A DNA stretch of 64,000 bases from Bacillota bacterium (GCA_023404715.1 JAEYAR010000085.1:8165-72164), one strand, 5' to 3'; counted from the stretch's first letter, positions 35,176-44,033 are shown. Notes: generated by a model from the letters alone, not told the origin. Numbers and translations: made by a program.

Positions 35176-36423
35176 TTAGTCTCTCAGCGTGGGATTGAAG
35201 ACCTGATCAAGCCCTGTGTTCATCAGGTTCAGCGAGAACGAGATGAGCGCGATGGTCAGGATGACGGGGAAATACGCCCACCACGATCCGTTCAGGTGCG
35301 CGGAATACAGCATGGCCCAGTTCATCATCAGGCCCAGCGTGGGCACCTCGGTCGTCTTCGGGCCCAGGCCCAATAGCGAAAGCTGCGCCTCGGCCAAAAT
35401 GGCCGAGCTGATCTGCAGGATAAACGCCATCACCACATAGCTGGCGATATAGGGCAGGATATCCGTCAGGATGATGCGCAGCAGGCTGTGGCCGGACAGC
35501 TTGGAGAGGTTGACGTGATCGCGGTTTCTCAGGGAGATGACCTGCGAGCGCACAGAGCGCGTCGTCCAAACCCAGCTGGTAAGCCCGATGACCAACGCCA
35601 CGGTGGAGGCGCCGCGCTGATCCTGCCCGATGGAGTAAGAGATGAGGATCAGCAGCACAAAGCTGGGGATGACGGTGAAAATGTTGGTGACGAACATGAT
35701 GATGTCGTCTACGATGCCGCCCAAATACCCGGCGAGCAGGCCGAGCATCAGGCCGATGAGCGTCGCGACCGTGCCGGCGATCAGGCCGATGCGGATGGAC
35801 GTGCCGCAGGCGGAGACCAGCTCCTTGAGCACGTCGCGCCCGAAGTTATCCGTGCCCAGCGGCAGCGTAATCGTATTGGCGACCTCCGAGACGTTGACGT
35901 AGTCGTTCTTCCCGACGGTCCCCTTTTCCGCCAGCTCGCCCGTCTCCGCGTCCGGCTGCATGACGGTCAGTTGGGCCGAGCCCGTGGCCGCATTCAAGCG
36001 CCGGTCGATGCGGGAGCAGGCGTTGCGCTGGGCTTTCGTCATGCCGGTGGGTCGCAGGGCCTCGTCATACCCCGCGTGCCAAACCTCAATCAGCGCGTCG
36101 GTGTCGGCTACGTCCAAGCCGCTGATGTCGATCCCCGCGGCGGAAAGCCAGCCCACCATGGTGATGCGGTCCTCATAGCTGAGCAGCTTGCCCATGCGCT
36201 TTTCGTCCGCATCGGGCAATTTGAACGTATTGGTGTCCGTATCGATGCTGTCGTACAGCGAGAAGTAGGTGCCGGGCCGGAGCAGGCCGTCGCCGAGGAT
36301 CTCCAGCGGGTTGCCGGGGTTAAAGAGCGGGTAAATCAGCATGAGCAGCAGGATGAAGACGAATATGCTAAAGCCGGCGACAAACTTTGGGGAGTGAAAT
36401 ACCTGACGTAACGTATTTTTCAT
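35176..36423 (-). CDS. oppC: ABC transporter permease (OppC-like) with enlarged external loop
   Basis: A 415-residue permease, over 100 residues longer than usual OppC (about 300). After the first helix (about 15-35) comes a long hydrophilic segment (about 40-190) before the transport domain GTDNFGRDVLKELVSACG and the helices that follow. The EAA loop for ATPase contact is near LRNRDHVNLSKLSGHSLLRI. The extra region lies outside the cell by topology and contains LLSYEDRITMVGWLSAAGID. Second permease of the operon, 14 bp after oppB. Confidence 0.9.
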   Translation of the reverse strand: MKNTLRQVFHSPKFVAGFSIFVFILLLMLIYPLFNPGNPLEILGDGLLRPGTYFSLYDSIDTDTNTFKLPDADEKRMGKLLSYEDRITMVGWLSAAGIDISGLDVADTDALIEVWHAGYDEALRPTGMTKAQRNACSRIDRRLNAATGSAQLTVMQPDAETGELAEKGTVGKNDYVNVSEVANTITLPLGTDNFGRDVLKELVSACGTSIRIGLIAGTVATLIGLMLGLLAGYLGGIVDDIIMFVTNIFTVIPSFVLLILISYSIGQDQRGASTVALVIGLTSWVWTTRSVRSQVISLRNRDHVNLSKLSGHSLLRIILTDILPYIASYVVMAFILQISSAILAEAQLSLLGLGPKTTEVPTLGLMMNWAMLYSAHLNGSWWAYFPVILTIALISFSLNLMNTGLDQVFNPTLRD

Positions 36424-36437
36424 AAAATCTCCTCCCT

Positions 36438-37442
36438 TCAGTCGAACTGCGCGGCCTTGACGCGCGGATCGATAAAGCCGTAGATGATATCCAGCAGGAA
36501 CGTGCAGATCAGCACCATGAACGTGATGATCAGCGTCGTCGCGGAGATCAGCGGGTAATCCCCCGCGGTGACCGCCGCATACATGGTAGAGCCCAGGCCC
36601 GGATAGCTGAAGATGATCTCCGCCACCAGCGCGCCGCCGATCATCGTGCCGATGGACAGCGCCAGGCCCGTCACCTGCGGTAGCATGGCGTTGCGGAAGA
36701 CGTAGCCCACAATCGTGCGATCCTTGATGCCCAGAAAGCGCGCATACTTCACGTAGTCGGCGTTGAGCTCGTAGATGGACATGGAGCGCATGCCCACCGC
36801 CTGGCCGCCAATAGAGATGAGCACGATGGACCAGAAGGGCAGTTGATAATGCCAGATGACCGATTTAATGAAATTCCAGCTGAAATTGGGGATCATGTCG
36901 AACGAGTATCCGCCCGCCGTCGGCGCGATCCCCAGCTTGATGGCAAACACCACCAGCAAAATGACCGCCATGCCGAACGCGGGGATGTTGCTCATGAACA
37001 GCGAAACCGGCATGAGCACCTTGTCAAAGCCCTTGCGGATATAAGCGGCCAGCGCGCCCAGGATGTTGCCCAGCAGCCAGCCCACGATGATGGCCGGCAG
37101 CTGCAGGCAGATCGTCCACATGATCGCGCTGGAGATGATATCGGACACCGTGCGCGGATATTGGCTGAAGGAGACGCCCAAATTGCCGTGGAAGAGATTT
37201 TTGATGAAGATGAAAAACTGCTCGTACATCGGCTTGTTCGTGCCGAATTCCTCTTGATAGCGCGCGTAAACCTGCTGAATGGCCGTCGGGTCCGTGGAGC
37301 CTTGCAGGGTTTTGCCGGCGATGGCGGCCACGGGATCGGCGGGCATCAGGCGCGGCAGGGTAAAATTGACGATCACGGCGGCCACGAGCGTGATCAGGAA
37401 CCAGACGATCTTTTTAACGAAATACTTCCGATAACCTTTCAT
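36438..37442 (-). CDS. oppB: ABC transporter permease (OppB-like)
   Basis: A 334-residue membrane permease with six helices. First helix WFLITLVAAVIVNFTL, then RLMPADPVAA and PMYEQFFIFIKNLFHGNLGVS typical for OppB/DppB, and the EAA-type loop ADYVKYARFLGIKDRTIVGY. ATG 37442 with GGGGGGA upstream is favoured over earlier in-frame codons. Follows the binding protein gene after a 111-bp gap that holds a hairpin. Confidence 0.92.
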   Translation of the reverse strand: MKGYRKYFVKKIVWFLITLVAAVIVNFTLPRLMPADPVAAIAGKTLQGSTDPTAIQQVYARYQEEFGTNKPMYEQFFIFIKNLFHGNLGVSFSQYPRTVSDIISSAIMWTICLQLPAIIVGWLLGNILGALAAYIRKGFDKVLMPVSLFMSNIPAFGMAVILLVVFAIKLGIAPTAGGYSFDMIPNFSWNFIKSVIWHYQLPFWSIVLISIGGQAVGMRSMSIYELNADYVKYARFLGIKDRTIVGYVFRNAMLPQVTGLALSIGTMIGGALVAEIIFSYPGLGSTMYAAVTAGDYPLISATTLIITFMVLICTFLLDIIYGFIDPRVKAAQFD

Positions 37443-37505
37443 GTTCCATTCCCCCCGATATGTTCTGCGCCGATCCACGTTCCTCGATAACGAGAGATAG
37501 GGGCG

Positions 37506-37529
37506 TGCCGCCAAGCGGCCTTGGCGGCA
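37506..37529 (-). promoter_or_regulatory. Intra-operon hairpin after the binding-protein gene
   Basis: Arms TGCCGCCAAG/CTTGGCGGCA with a 4-base loop lie between the binding-protein stop and oppB and have no T-tract. Such hairpins commonly stabilise binding-protein mRNA over permease mRNA. Confidence 0.6.
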
Positions 37530-37553
37530 TGCCCCCTCTCATCAAATGAGGTA

Positions 37554-39356
37554 TTACGGATTGACAAGCTCCAGGTCGTACAGCGCAGCGATGCCGTAGC
37601 CATCGGTGCAGTCAGCCGGCGGAATGTTGCGGCCGTCGCCGTCTTCCGGGAAGTTGGTCCAGACGCTCTCGTTCACTGCGTGGAACACGGCCGGACGATA
37701 CATCAGCGAGAAGGAGGGCACCTCGGTCAGGTAGATCTCGGTCGCCTCGGTGTAGAGCTTCTTGAGCTCGGCCTCGTCGGTCGTCAGCGGGATCTGCGCG
37801 ATGATCTCGTCCGCGCGCTCGTTCTTGTACTGGCCGAAGTTGCCGGTCCAGTTGTTCTGCACGCCGATCAGGTCGCCGCCCATGAGCTGGCGCACGCGTG
37901 CCCACGGCATGGAGGGAGCGGCCGCGCCCACAGAGTACATGAAGATCTGGTATTCGGTCTGCTCCGGGTTGGTGAACACGGTCTGATAGATCGACCATTC
38001 GGGGTACAGGGTCGTGATCTCGATGCCGATGTTCTTACCGGCCGCGGCCACGATCTCCATGGCGGCCTGCCAGTCGGTCCAGCCGTTCGGGCAGCAGGCG
38101 TTGAAGCTCAGCTTCTTGCCGTCCATCTCGCGCCAGCCGTCGCCGTCGCTATCCACGATGCCGGCCGCGTCGAGCAGCGCCTTGGCGCCTTCGATATCGT
38201 TGCCCGACCACTGCAGGTCCTTCACGGCCGCCTGGTCGTACATCGCCTGCTCGCCCGCGGTCGGGTTCATCACGGAGCGCGGCACGTCGGCGAAGGAGGG
38301 GCTCTGGTTGGTCATCGCGTTGGCGATGATGGTGTCGTAATCGACGGCCATGGCGATGGCCTTGCGCAGATCCTTGTTCTGCAGCTCGGGGATGTTCATG
38401 TTAAACCACGCGGTCGGCATGGTCAGGCACACGCCGTAGGGCGCTTCTTCCATGTAGGTGGAAATCGGCAGCCCGTCCTTGAGCCACAGGTTCTGGATGT
38501 TGGGCAGGAACTGCTGGTTCACGTCGATTTCGCCGGCCTTGAAGGCGACCTCCAGGGCAGTGTTGTCGGCGTAGATGCCGTGCGCGATATACTTGGGCAC
38601 GGGCAGCTTGCCCCACATAGAGGCGTCCTGGCCCCAGTAGTTGTCGTCGCGGACGAAGACGACCATCTGGTCGTTGGCAAAGAACCGGGTGTACGGGCCG
38701 GACCAGACGACGTCCTCAGCCGCGTCGTTCGCCATGGCCACGCCGTCGCCGTTGCAGCGCGTCTCCAGCGTCTCAAGCCAGGCCTTCTGCGCGATGAAAA
38801 CGCCGGTCAGGAAGTCCTTGAGCAGCAGCGGGTTGACGGGCTTTCCGTCCTCCGTCAGCTTCGCCTTGATGAGCACGGTGGCGTCGTCGACCGCCTCGAT
38901 GGCCTCGATATAGCCCTGATAGGCGACCGCGGCGGTGTTGCCCGTCACGATATCGATCTCCCAGGTCTTGACCACGTCGTGCGCGGTGACCGGGGTGCCG
39001 TCGGACCATTTGGCCGCCGGGTTGAGCTTCACGGTCACCTCGGTCAGCGCGTCGTTCCAGACGGGCTCGCCCGTCGCCAGCAGCGGCGTCATGGCGCCGT
39101 CCATGAAGTTGTACATGTACAGCGTTTCGAACATGATGGTGCGGCTGCCCTGCGCGTTGGCGGTGGTGCCCATCGCGTTGTTCTGGTTGGCGCCGACGGG
39201 GTTCCAGGAGTTGACCGTGCCCCACTGCTGGCCGCCGAAGTACAGCGTCTCGTTGCGGGGCAGCTCCGTGACCTCATCCGCCGCATAAGCCGTCAGGCCC
39301 ATGGATAGAACCATGACCATTGCGAGGAAAAGGGCCGCGAGTTTCCTGTTTTTCAT
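37554..39356 (-). CDS. oppA: ABC transporter substrate-binding protein (family 5, peptide type)
   Basis: A 600-residue secreted binding protein. The signal peptide (LAALFLAMVMVLSMGLTAYA) ends with AYA and is followed by ADEV, a signal-peptidase I site; no lipobox Cys is present. The mature body has the family-5 order: ETLYFGGQQWGTVNSWNPVG, TVKLNPAAKWSDGTPVTAHD, KAIAMAVDYDTIIANAM and LDAAGIVDSDGDGWREMDGK. ATG 39356 with GGAGGAG upstream. First gene of the operon. Without a lipid anchor, retention at the membrane needs another route. Confidence 0.93.
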   Translation of the reverse strand: MKNRKLAALFLAMVMVLSMGLTAYAADEVTELPRNETLYFGGQQWGTVNSWNPVGANQNNAMGTTANAQGSRTIMFETLYMYNFMDGAMTPLLATGEPVWNDALTEVTVKLNPAAKWSDGTPVTAHDVVKTWEIDIVTGNTAAVAYQGYIEAIEAVDDATVLIKAKLTEDGKPVNPLLLKDFLTGVFIAQKAWLETLETRCNGDGVAMANDAAEDVVWSGPYTRFFANDQMVVFVRDDNYWGQDASMWGKLPVPKYIAHGIYADNTALEVAFKAGEIDVNQQFLPNIQNLWLKDGLPISTYMEEAPYGVCLTMPTAWFNMNIPELQNKDLRKAIAMAVDYDTIIANAMTNQSPSFADVPRSVMNPTAGEQAMYDQAAVKDLQWSGNDIEGAKALLDAAGIVDSDGDGWREMDGKKLSFNACCPNGWTDWQAAMEIVAAAGKNIGIEITTLYPEWSIYQTVFTNPEQTEYQIFMYSVGAAAPSMPWARVRQLMGGDLIGVQNNWTGNFGQYKNERADEIIAQIPLTTDEAELKKLYTEATEIYLTEVPSFSLMYRPAVFHAVNESVWTNFPEDGDGRNIPPADCTDGYGIAALYDLELVNP

Positions 39357-39738
39357 GTTGTCTCTCCTCCGTTTTTTTATTTTCCACAATCCGCTTTCAG
39401 CAGGATTGGGAGAATACGCGGGTCGCTCATCCGGCTGTACCCTCAGCCGTTTGGGAAAGTGGCTCAAAACGTAAACATTTTAAGTCACCCGGCATCGGCT
39501 GCTTTGAGGAACGATCTTCTTCCTCAAAGCTTCCGATGTCTCTTTTTATGCGTCGGCTCAAATCGCTTGCTTTCATTTTCACGGCCGCCCACCCGTCATG
39601 CGCCGGACTAAACCGTTTTCGTTTTTTAGAAAAAGAAAAGAACTTTTACTCTGCTTCCTCGGCTTCCGATTGCCCCATCAGATAGGTTCGTCCGTTTGTT
39701 CTTAGCCATATTATACAAAGCATTTTGAAAAAATGCAA
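39357..39738 (-). promoter_or_regulatory. Promoter and long structured leader of the opp operon
   Basis: TATAAT at 39710-39715 with TTGCAT 17 bp upstream (39733-39738) gives a leader of about 345 nt. A palindrome GCATTTT-GAA-AAAATGC (39720-39736) sits over the spacer and -35 box. Within the leader a two-part hairpin at 39493-39538 has outer arms CATCGG/CCGATG and inner 10-bp arms CTTTGAGGAA; another at 39433-39448 has arms GGCTG/CAGCC. I recognise no named riboswitch or T-box. A further perfect inverted repeat of 20 bases lies just upstream at 39759-39778. Confidence 0.5.
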
Positions 39739-39901
39739 GTCGTTTATCGATTTTAACATACGAAAATTCATTTTCGTAAAACGGAAAATTTTAGGCATGC
39801 CAAACCTTGGGTAAAGTCATATGAATTGTATCTCCCCAAGAGCAGGTTTGGTGTGCATGTTTCTTTGTAAAACGGCGCCTTTCGCTTTAGCGTTTGTTTT
39901 G

Positions 39902-39930
39902 TTGAAAATCGGGGCAAATTGTTGTATGAT
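39902..39930 (+). promoter_or_regulatory. Promoter of the DUF1858 gene
   Basis: TTGAAA (39902-39907), 17-bp spacer, TATGAT (39925-39930), 61 bp before the ATG. Confidence 0.6.
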
Positions 39931-39991
39931 AGATGCGGCAAACGCATTACTACTTCATTCACGCTAAGTGAATACAAGGAGGTATCTTCCC

Positions 39992-40198
39992 ATGGCGAAC
40001 GTGACCAAGGAAATGTCCATCGGCGAGGTGCTGCGCATGAACCAGGGCACAGCCCGCATCTTTATGGAGTTCGGCATGCACTGCCTGACCTGCCCGCACG
40101 CGACCGCGGAAAGCATTGAAGAGGCCGGCGGCGTACACGGCATCAACGTAGACGAGCTCGTTCACCAGCTTAACGAATTCCTCGCCGAGCAGGAATAA
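39992..40198 (+). CDS. DUF1858-domain protein
   Basis: A 68-residue cytoplasmic protein: VTKEMSIGEVLRMNQGTARI, then FGMHCLTCPHATAESIEEA, ending VDELVHQLNEFL. This is the DUF1858 (hybrid-cluster-associated) pattern with a CxxC pair in HCLTCPHA that may bind a metal or undergo redox change. ATG 39992 has AAGGAGG eight bases upstream. Stands alone between the opp leader and the DnaA-box cluster. Confidence 0.85.
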   Translation: MANVTKEMSIGEVLRMNQGTARIFMEFGMHCLTCPHATAESIEEAGGVHGINVDELVHQLNEFLAEQE

Positions 40199-40317
40199 GC
40201 CCGCTTTTCGCCTAGCCATCCGCCCGTGTCCGCGCGCCTGCGCAGCTTCGGGAGGGTGGCTTTTGATTTCCCAAAGAAAAAGCCCAAAACCCGAGTGCGG
40301 CGGCACGCGCCGCATTC

Positions 40318-40630
40318 CTTCCACAGGGGTTATCCACAGAAAAGTTGAAATTGTGGGCAAAATTGTGGATAACTTTGCACAGCCCTTCCACCCCCTCGCG
40401 CGTCCTTATAAACCAACCTTTTTCGCTCTTTATCCACAGAATCCACAAGAAAGCCTGCGGAACATGTGGAAAACGCCGCTGCTGAACTTGTGTAAAAAAT
40501 AAAATGTGCGTTCAAGATTTTGTCCGATTTTCGGGCATCTTGCCGTCATGAGCATCCCCCAAAGAAAGACGCGGCGCATGCCTTGCGAAAACGCGGCGCG
40601 CATGCTATCATAAATAAGCTATATATAAAA
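40318..40630. other. Cluster of DnaA boxes with flanking AT-rich DNA; candidate replication origin or DnaA-titration site
   Basis: Five matches to TTWTNCACA in 168 bp: 40330-40338 (+), 40364-40372 (-) and 40430-40438 (+) are the perfect TTATCCACA; 40465-40473 (-) is TTTTCCACA and 40489-40497 (-) is TTTTACACA. GAATCCACA (40439) and TTGCCCACA (about 40352) are weaker. AT-rich stretches follow at 40490-40530 and 40600-40630. No gene lies in 40199-40661. dnaA, dnaN and other usual origin neighbours are absent from the window. Confidence 0.65.
40583..40611 (+). promoter_or_regulatory. Promoter of argS
   Basis: TTGCGA (40583-40588), 17-bp spacer, TATCAT (40606-40611) with an extended -10 TGC. Confidence 0.5.
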
Positions 40631-40661
40631 TGAAACCACTGTTGAAAGAGGGTCGCTCCTG

Positions 40662-42371
40662 ATGGATATGAAACTTCGCATCGCATCGCTCGTGTCCGGC
40701 GCGCTCAAGGCGGGCTTTGACGCGGACGAGCCCGAGGCCGGCGCCATCGCGGACATGCTGGAAATCCCGCCGGACCCCGCCCTGGGCGACTACGCCTTCC
40801 CCTGCTTCCGCCTGGCCAAGACGCTGCGCAAGGCGCCCCCGATGATCGCCGCCGCGCTCGCCGAGCGGATCGACGCGCCCCATACCGCGCGCGTGCAGTG
40901 CGTGGGCGGTTACCTGAATTTCTTCCTCAACCGTGAAAACTTCGCGCGCGATACGCTCGCCGCCGTCCTGCAAAGCCCGGGCCGCTGGGGCTCGTCGGAT
41001 GTGGACGCGGGCAAGACGGTCTGCCTGGACTACAGCTCCATTAACATCGCCAAGCGCTTTCATATCGGCCATCTGTCCACGACGATGATCGGCCACTCGC
41101 TGCGGCGCATCTACGACTTCTCAGGCTACAAGACGGTCAGCATCAACCACCTGGGCGACTGGGGAACCCAGTTCGGCAAGATGGTCTGCGCCTATAAAAA
41201 GTGGGGCAGCAAGGAAGACGTGGAGCAGCGCGGCGTGCAGGCGATGGTCGACCTGTACGTGCGCTTCCATAAGGAGGCCGAGGAGGATCCCGGCCTGGAG
41301 GACGAGGGGCGCGCCTGGTTTAAAAAGATCGAGGACGGGGACGCGGAGGCGCTCGCCATCTTCGGCTGGTTTAAGGACGTCACATTGAAGGATACCCAGC
41401 GCGTGTACGACCTGCTGGGCGTGACGTTCGACTCGTACGCGGGCGAGAGCTTCTATCAGGACAAAATGGCGCCCGTCATCGGCGAGCTGCGGGAAAAGGG
41501 CCTGCTCGTGGAGAGCGACGGCGCGGAGGTCGTCGACCTCGAAGACGCGGGCATGCCGCCGTGCCTCATCCTCAAAAAGGACGGCACCACGCTCTACGCT
41601 ACCCGCGACCTGGCGGCGGCCTTTTACCGCAAGCAGACGTACGATTTTGATAAATGCCTGTACGTCGTCGCCTACCAGCAGGATCTGCACTTCCGCCAGC
41701 TGTTCAAGGTCATCGAGAAGATGGGCTACCCCTGGTACAAGGATATGGCGCACGTCTCGTTCGGCATGATCAGCTACGAGGGCCAGGCGCTGGCCACGCG
41801 CAAGGGCAACATCGTCTATTTGGAAGACCTGCTGCAGCGCGCGATCGACAAGGCATTGGAAATCATCGAGCAAAAATCGCCGGGCCTGGAGAACAAGGAA
41901 GAGGTCGCCCGCCAGGTCGGCATCGGCGCGGTTATCTATTCGGATCTGCAAAACAGCCGCATCAAGGACATCGACTTTTGCTGGGACCGCGCGCTCAACT
42001 TTGACGGCGAGACGGGCCCCTACGTGCAGTATACGCACACGCGCTGCTGCTCCGTGCTGCGCAAGGCCGAGGGGCTTGCCGCCGCGCCCGACTACGCCGC
42101 GCTGTGCGACGACGAGGCGCAGGCGCTGCTGCGGCTGCTGGCCCGCTTCCCCGAGGCCATCGCCGAGGCGCGCGAACGCAACGAACCCTTTATGGTGACG
42201 CGCATCACCACGCTCATCGCGCAGGCCTACAACAAGTTTTACTATGAGCACCGCATACTGGACGACGACCCCGCCGCCGCCGCCGCCCGCGTCTTGCTCA
42301 CCCGCGCGACGCGCGATACGATCAAGACCGGCCTGTACCTCGTCGGCATCGAGGCGCCGGAGAAGATGTAA
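40662..42371 (+). CDS. argS: Arginyl-tRNA synthetase
   Basis: Charges tRNA-Arg. 569 residues, usual length. N-terminal Add-1 domain; class I signature DYSSINIAKRFHIGHLSTTM with HIGH; FGMISYEGQALATRKGNIV region in place of a KMSKS loop, as in many ArgRS; C-terminal anticodon domain containing NEPFMVTRITTLIAQAYNKF and ending VGIEAPEKM. ATG 40662 with GAGGG upstream; a second ATG is two codons later. Transcribed away from the DnaA-box cluster. Confidence 0.97.
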   Translation: MDMKLRIASLVSGALKAGFDADEPEAGAIADMLEIPPDPALGDYAFPCFRLAKTLRKAPPMIAAALAERIDAPHTARVQCVGGYLNFFLNRENFARDTLAAVLQSPGRWGSSDVDAGKTVCLDYSSINIAKRFHIGHLSTTMIGHSLRRIYDFSGYKTVSINHLGDWGTQFGKMVCAYKKWGSKEDVEQRGVQAMVDLYVRFHKEAEEDPGLEDEGRAWFKKIEDGDAEALAIFGWFKDVTLKDTQRVYDLLGVTFDSYAGESFYQDKMAPVIGELREKGLLVESDGAEVVDLEDAGMPPCLILKKDGTTLYATRDLAAAFYRKQTYDFDKCLYVVAYQQDLHFRQLFKVIEKMGYPWYKDMAHVSFGMISYEGQALATRKGNIVYLEDLLQRAIDKALEIIEQKSPGLENKEEVARQVGIGAVIYSDLQNSRIKDIDFCWDRALNFDGETGPYVQYTHTRCCSVLRKAEGLAAAPDYAALCDDEAQALLRLLARFPEAIAEARERNEPFMVTRITTLIAQAYNKFYYEHRILDDDPAAAAARVLLTRATRDTIKTGLYLVGIEAPEKM

Positions 42372-42387
42372 TTTTCTGAAGCTTTCG

Positions 42388-42509
42388 AGGTCCGAAGCCT
42401 TCGCGGCTTCGGACCTTCAGACTGCCCGAAAACCCCAGTCGCTTAGCCGGGGCGTTTTCCGCAGTCAAATGCGCAGCTTTTATTGATCCTTCATTTTGCA
42501 CGAGGCCGT
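42388..42509. repeat. Structured intergenic repeat, copy C (shortened)
   Basis: A 12-bp-arm hairpin (AGGTCCGAAGCC / GGCTTCGGACCT, 42388-42416) follows argS. From 42449 the text GGGGCGTTTTCCG-AGTCAAATGCG and from 42490 TTCATTTTGCACGAGGCCGT match copy A (15994-16023 and 16071-16090) almost exactly, but the intervening hairpin arms are deleted. The repeat ends at the stop codon of the 25-residue peptide. Confidence 0.6.
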
Positions 42510-42587
42510 TTACCAGAAAAATACCTTTACCACCAGCGCCAGGATGATCAGATGGGCGACGACGCCGTGGACGATATGCCATGCCAT
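42510..42587 (-). CDS. 25-residue hydrophobic membrane peptide
   Basis: Reads MAWHIVHGVVAHLI then ILALVVKVFFW: a single transmembrane helix with flanking His/Lys and aromatic ends. GGAGG lies exactly eight bases before the ATG at 42587. Two other ATGs in another frame also lie near this site (42591, 42583), so the start choice depends on spacing. Too short for usual gene callers. No similar peptide is known to me; it could be a small subunit, a toxin-like peptide or a sensor. Confidence 0.5.
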   Translation of the reverse strand: MAWHIVHGVVAHLIILALVVKVFFW

Positions 42588-42734
42588 GCATTTCACCTCC
42601 GTTGCCTTGCGGTTCGGGGGCGTATCCCCCCTGCATACTATGGCGCGGCGCGCACAGGGGTGCAGGCGGCGCGAAAAAAGTAGGCAAGGCGCGCCTTTTA
42701 TGGTACACTGTGTGCATATACCGGAGGTGTGAAT

Positions 42735-44030
42735 ATGGATCAACCCAGCGCCCGGGCGCTCTGCGCCCGCCTGCAATGCCTGACCGCGCTCGCCCACGTG
42801 CGGCGCATCCCCGCCGTCGCCGCGCTGGAAGCGCTTCTTCTCGAAGCCTCGCGGGAGCAGGTCGACACCGCCGCCTTCGCATCCGCCTATTGCGAGGCCT
42901 ACCGCGCATGGCTCGACTGCGTAGCCGATGGCCTATCCGGCTTCGCCCAAGCCGCCCTGGACGCCGTCCTCTTCGAAGAGAGCGCGTTTGCCGCCCTGTG
43001 TGCCAGGACGCCTTACGACCGCCTGCCCTACAGCGTGCTGCGCGCAGGCGCGCGCGACCTGTGCGCGCTGGGCGAGCTGACGGGCATCGAGCCCGCGTCC
43101 TTTCTCGCCCTCGCGGCGCATGGCGGCGCAGACCAGGCCGTATTTCAGAATCTGCCCAGCTGGGAAATCGAAACCCCTCGCGCCGATGCGGACGCCCGCC
43201 TGGCGGGCCTGACGCTCTGCGCCGAGAAGATCGAAGCGTTCTCCGCCTTTTTCCGCCGCCACGGCACGGGCATTTTTGCCCGTTACGCCGGCTGCACCTG
43301 GGTAGGCGAGAGCGGAAAATATCCGCAGGGCCTTCGCGGCATCGAGCGGCCCGATCCCATCCGCCTGGAAGACATGGTGCTCTACGACCAGCAGCGCAGC
43401 GCGCTCGTAGAAAACACAAGGCTGCTGCTGGGGGGCCGTCTCGCCGCAAACGTGCTGCTCTACGGCGACAAAGGCACCGGCAAGTCGGCGACGGTCAAAG
43501 CGCTGCTCTCGCAGTTCTTCGAGGAGGGGTTGCGCATCGTCGAGGTACCGCTGCTGCACTTGACGCGCCTGCCCGTCCTCTTCTCGATGCTGCGCCGCCA
43601 GCCCGGCAAGTTCATCGTGTTTGTGGACGACCTCGCCTTTTCAGACAGCTGCCCCGAATACACCGCGCTCAAGACCGTGCTCGAGGGCGGATTGGAGGCG
43701 CGGCCTGAAAACGTCGCCGTCTACGCCACGAGCAACCGGCGCAACATCGTACGCCAGCGCTTTTCCGAACGGCAGGACGACGTCAACGAGCGCGACACGT
43801 TAGAGGAAAAGTTTTCTTTGGCCGACCGCTTTGATATCCGCCTCACGTTTACAGCCCCTTCGCAGGACGAATACCTGCACATCGTCAAAACCCTTATGGA
43901 TGCGCGCGGGCTGAACGTCCCCTGGGAGGACGCACAGCGCGAGGCGCTCGCCTGGACGGTCAGCCACAGCGGTCGTTCCCCGCGCCTGGCGCGTCAGTTC
44001 GTCGATTCTCTCGCCGGCAGGCGCAGCTAA
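42735..44030 (+). CDS. AAA-type ATPase, DUF815 family
   Basis: A 431-residue cytoplasmic ATPase. N-terminal helical region (1-190) precedes an AAA core with Walker A LLYGDKGTGKSATVKALL, Walker B KFIVFVDDLAFS, sensor 1 VAVYATSNRRNIV and a lid ending SPRLARQFVDSL. The ordering and the TSNRRNIVRQ stretch fit the DUF815 group, whose function is unknown. ATG 42735 with GGAGG seven bases upstream; an extended -10 TGGTACACT precedes. Followed by a bidirectional terminator. Confidence 0.85.
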   Translation: MDQPSARALCARLQCLTALAHVRRIPAVAALEALLLEASREQVDTAAFASAYCEAYRAWLDCVADGLSGFAQAALDAVLFEESAFAALCARTPYDRLPYSVLRAGARDLCALGELTGIEPASFLALAAHGGADQAVFQNLPSWEIETPRADADARLAGLTLCAEKIEAFSAFFRRHGTGIFARYAGCTWVGESGKYPQGLRGIERPDPIRLEDMVLYDQQRSALVENTRLLLGGRLAANVLLYGDKGTGKSATVKALLSQFFEEGLRIVEVPLLHLTRLPVLFSMLRRQPGKFIVFVDDLAFSDSCPEYTALKTVLEGGLEARPENVAVYATSNRRNIVRQRFSERQDDVNERDTLEEKFSLADRFDIRLTFTAPSQDEYLHIVKTLMDARGLNVPWEDAQREALAWTVSHSGRSPRLARQFVDSLAGRRS

Positions 44031-44033
44031 AAA

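Noticed and set aside
39720..39736. CodY box call for the opp promoter.
   Set aside because: Four mismatches to the consensus; kept only as a palindromic operator candidate.
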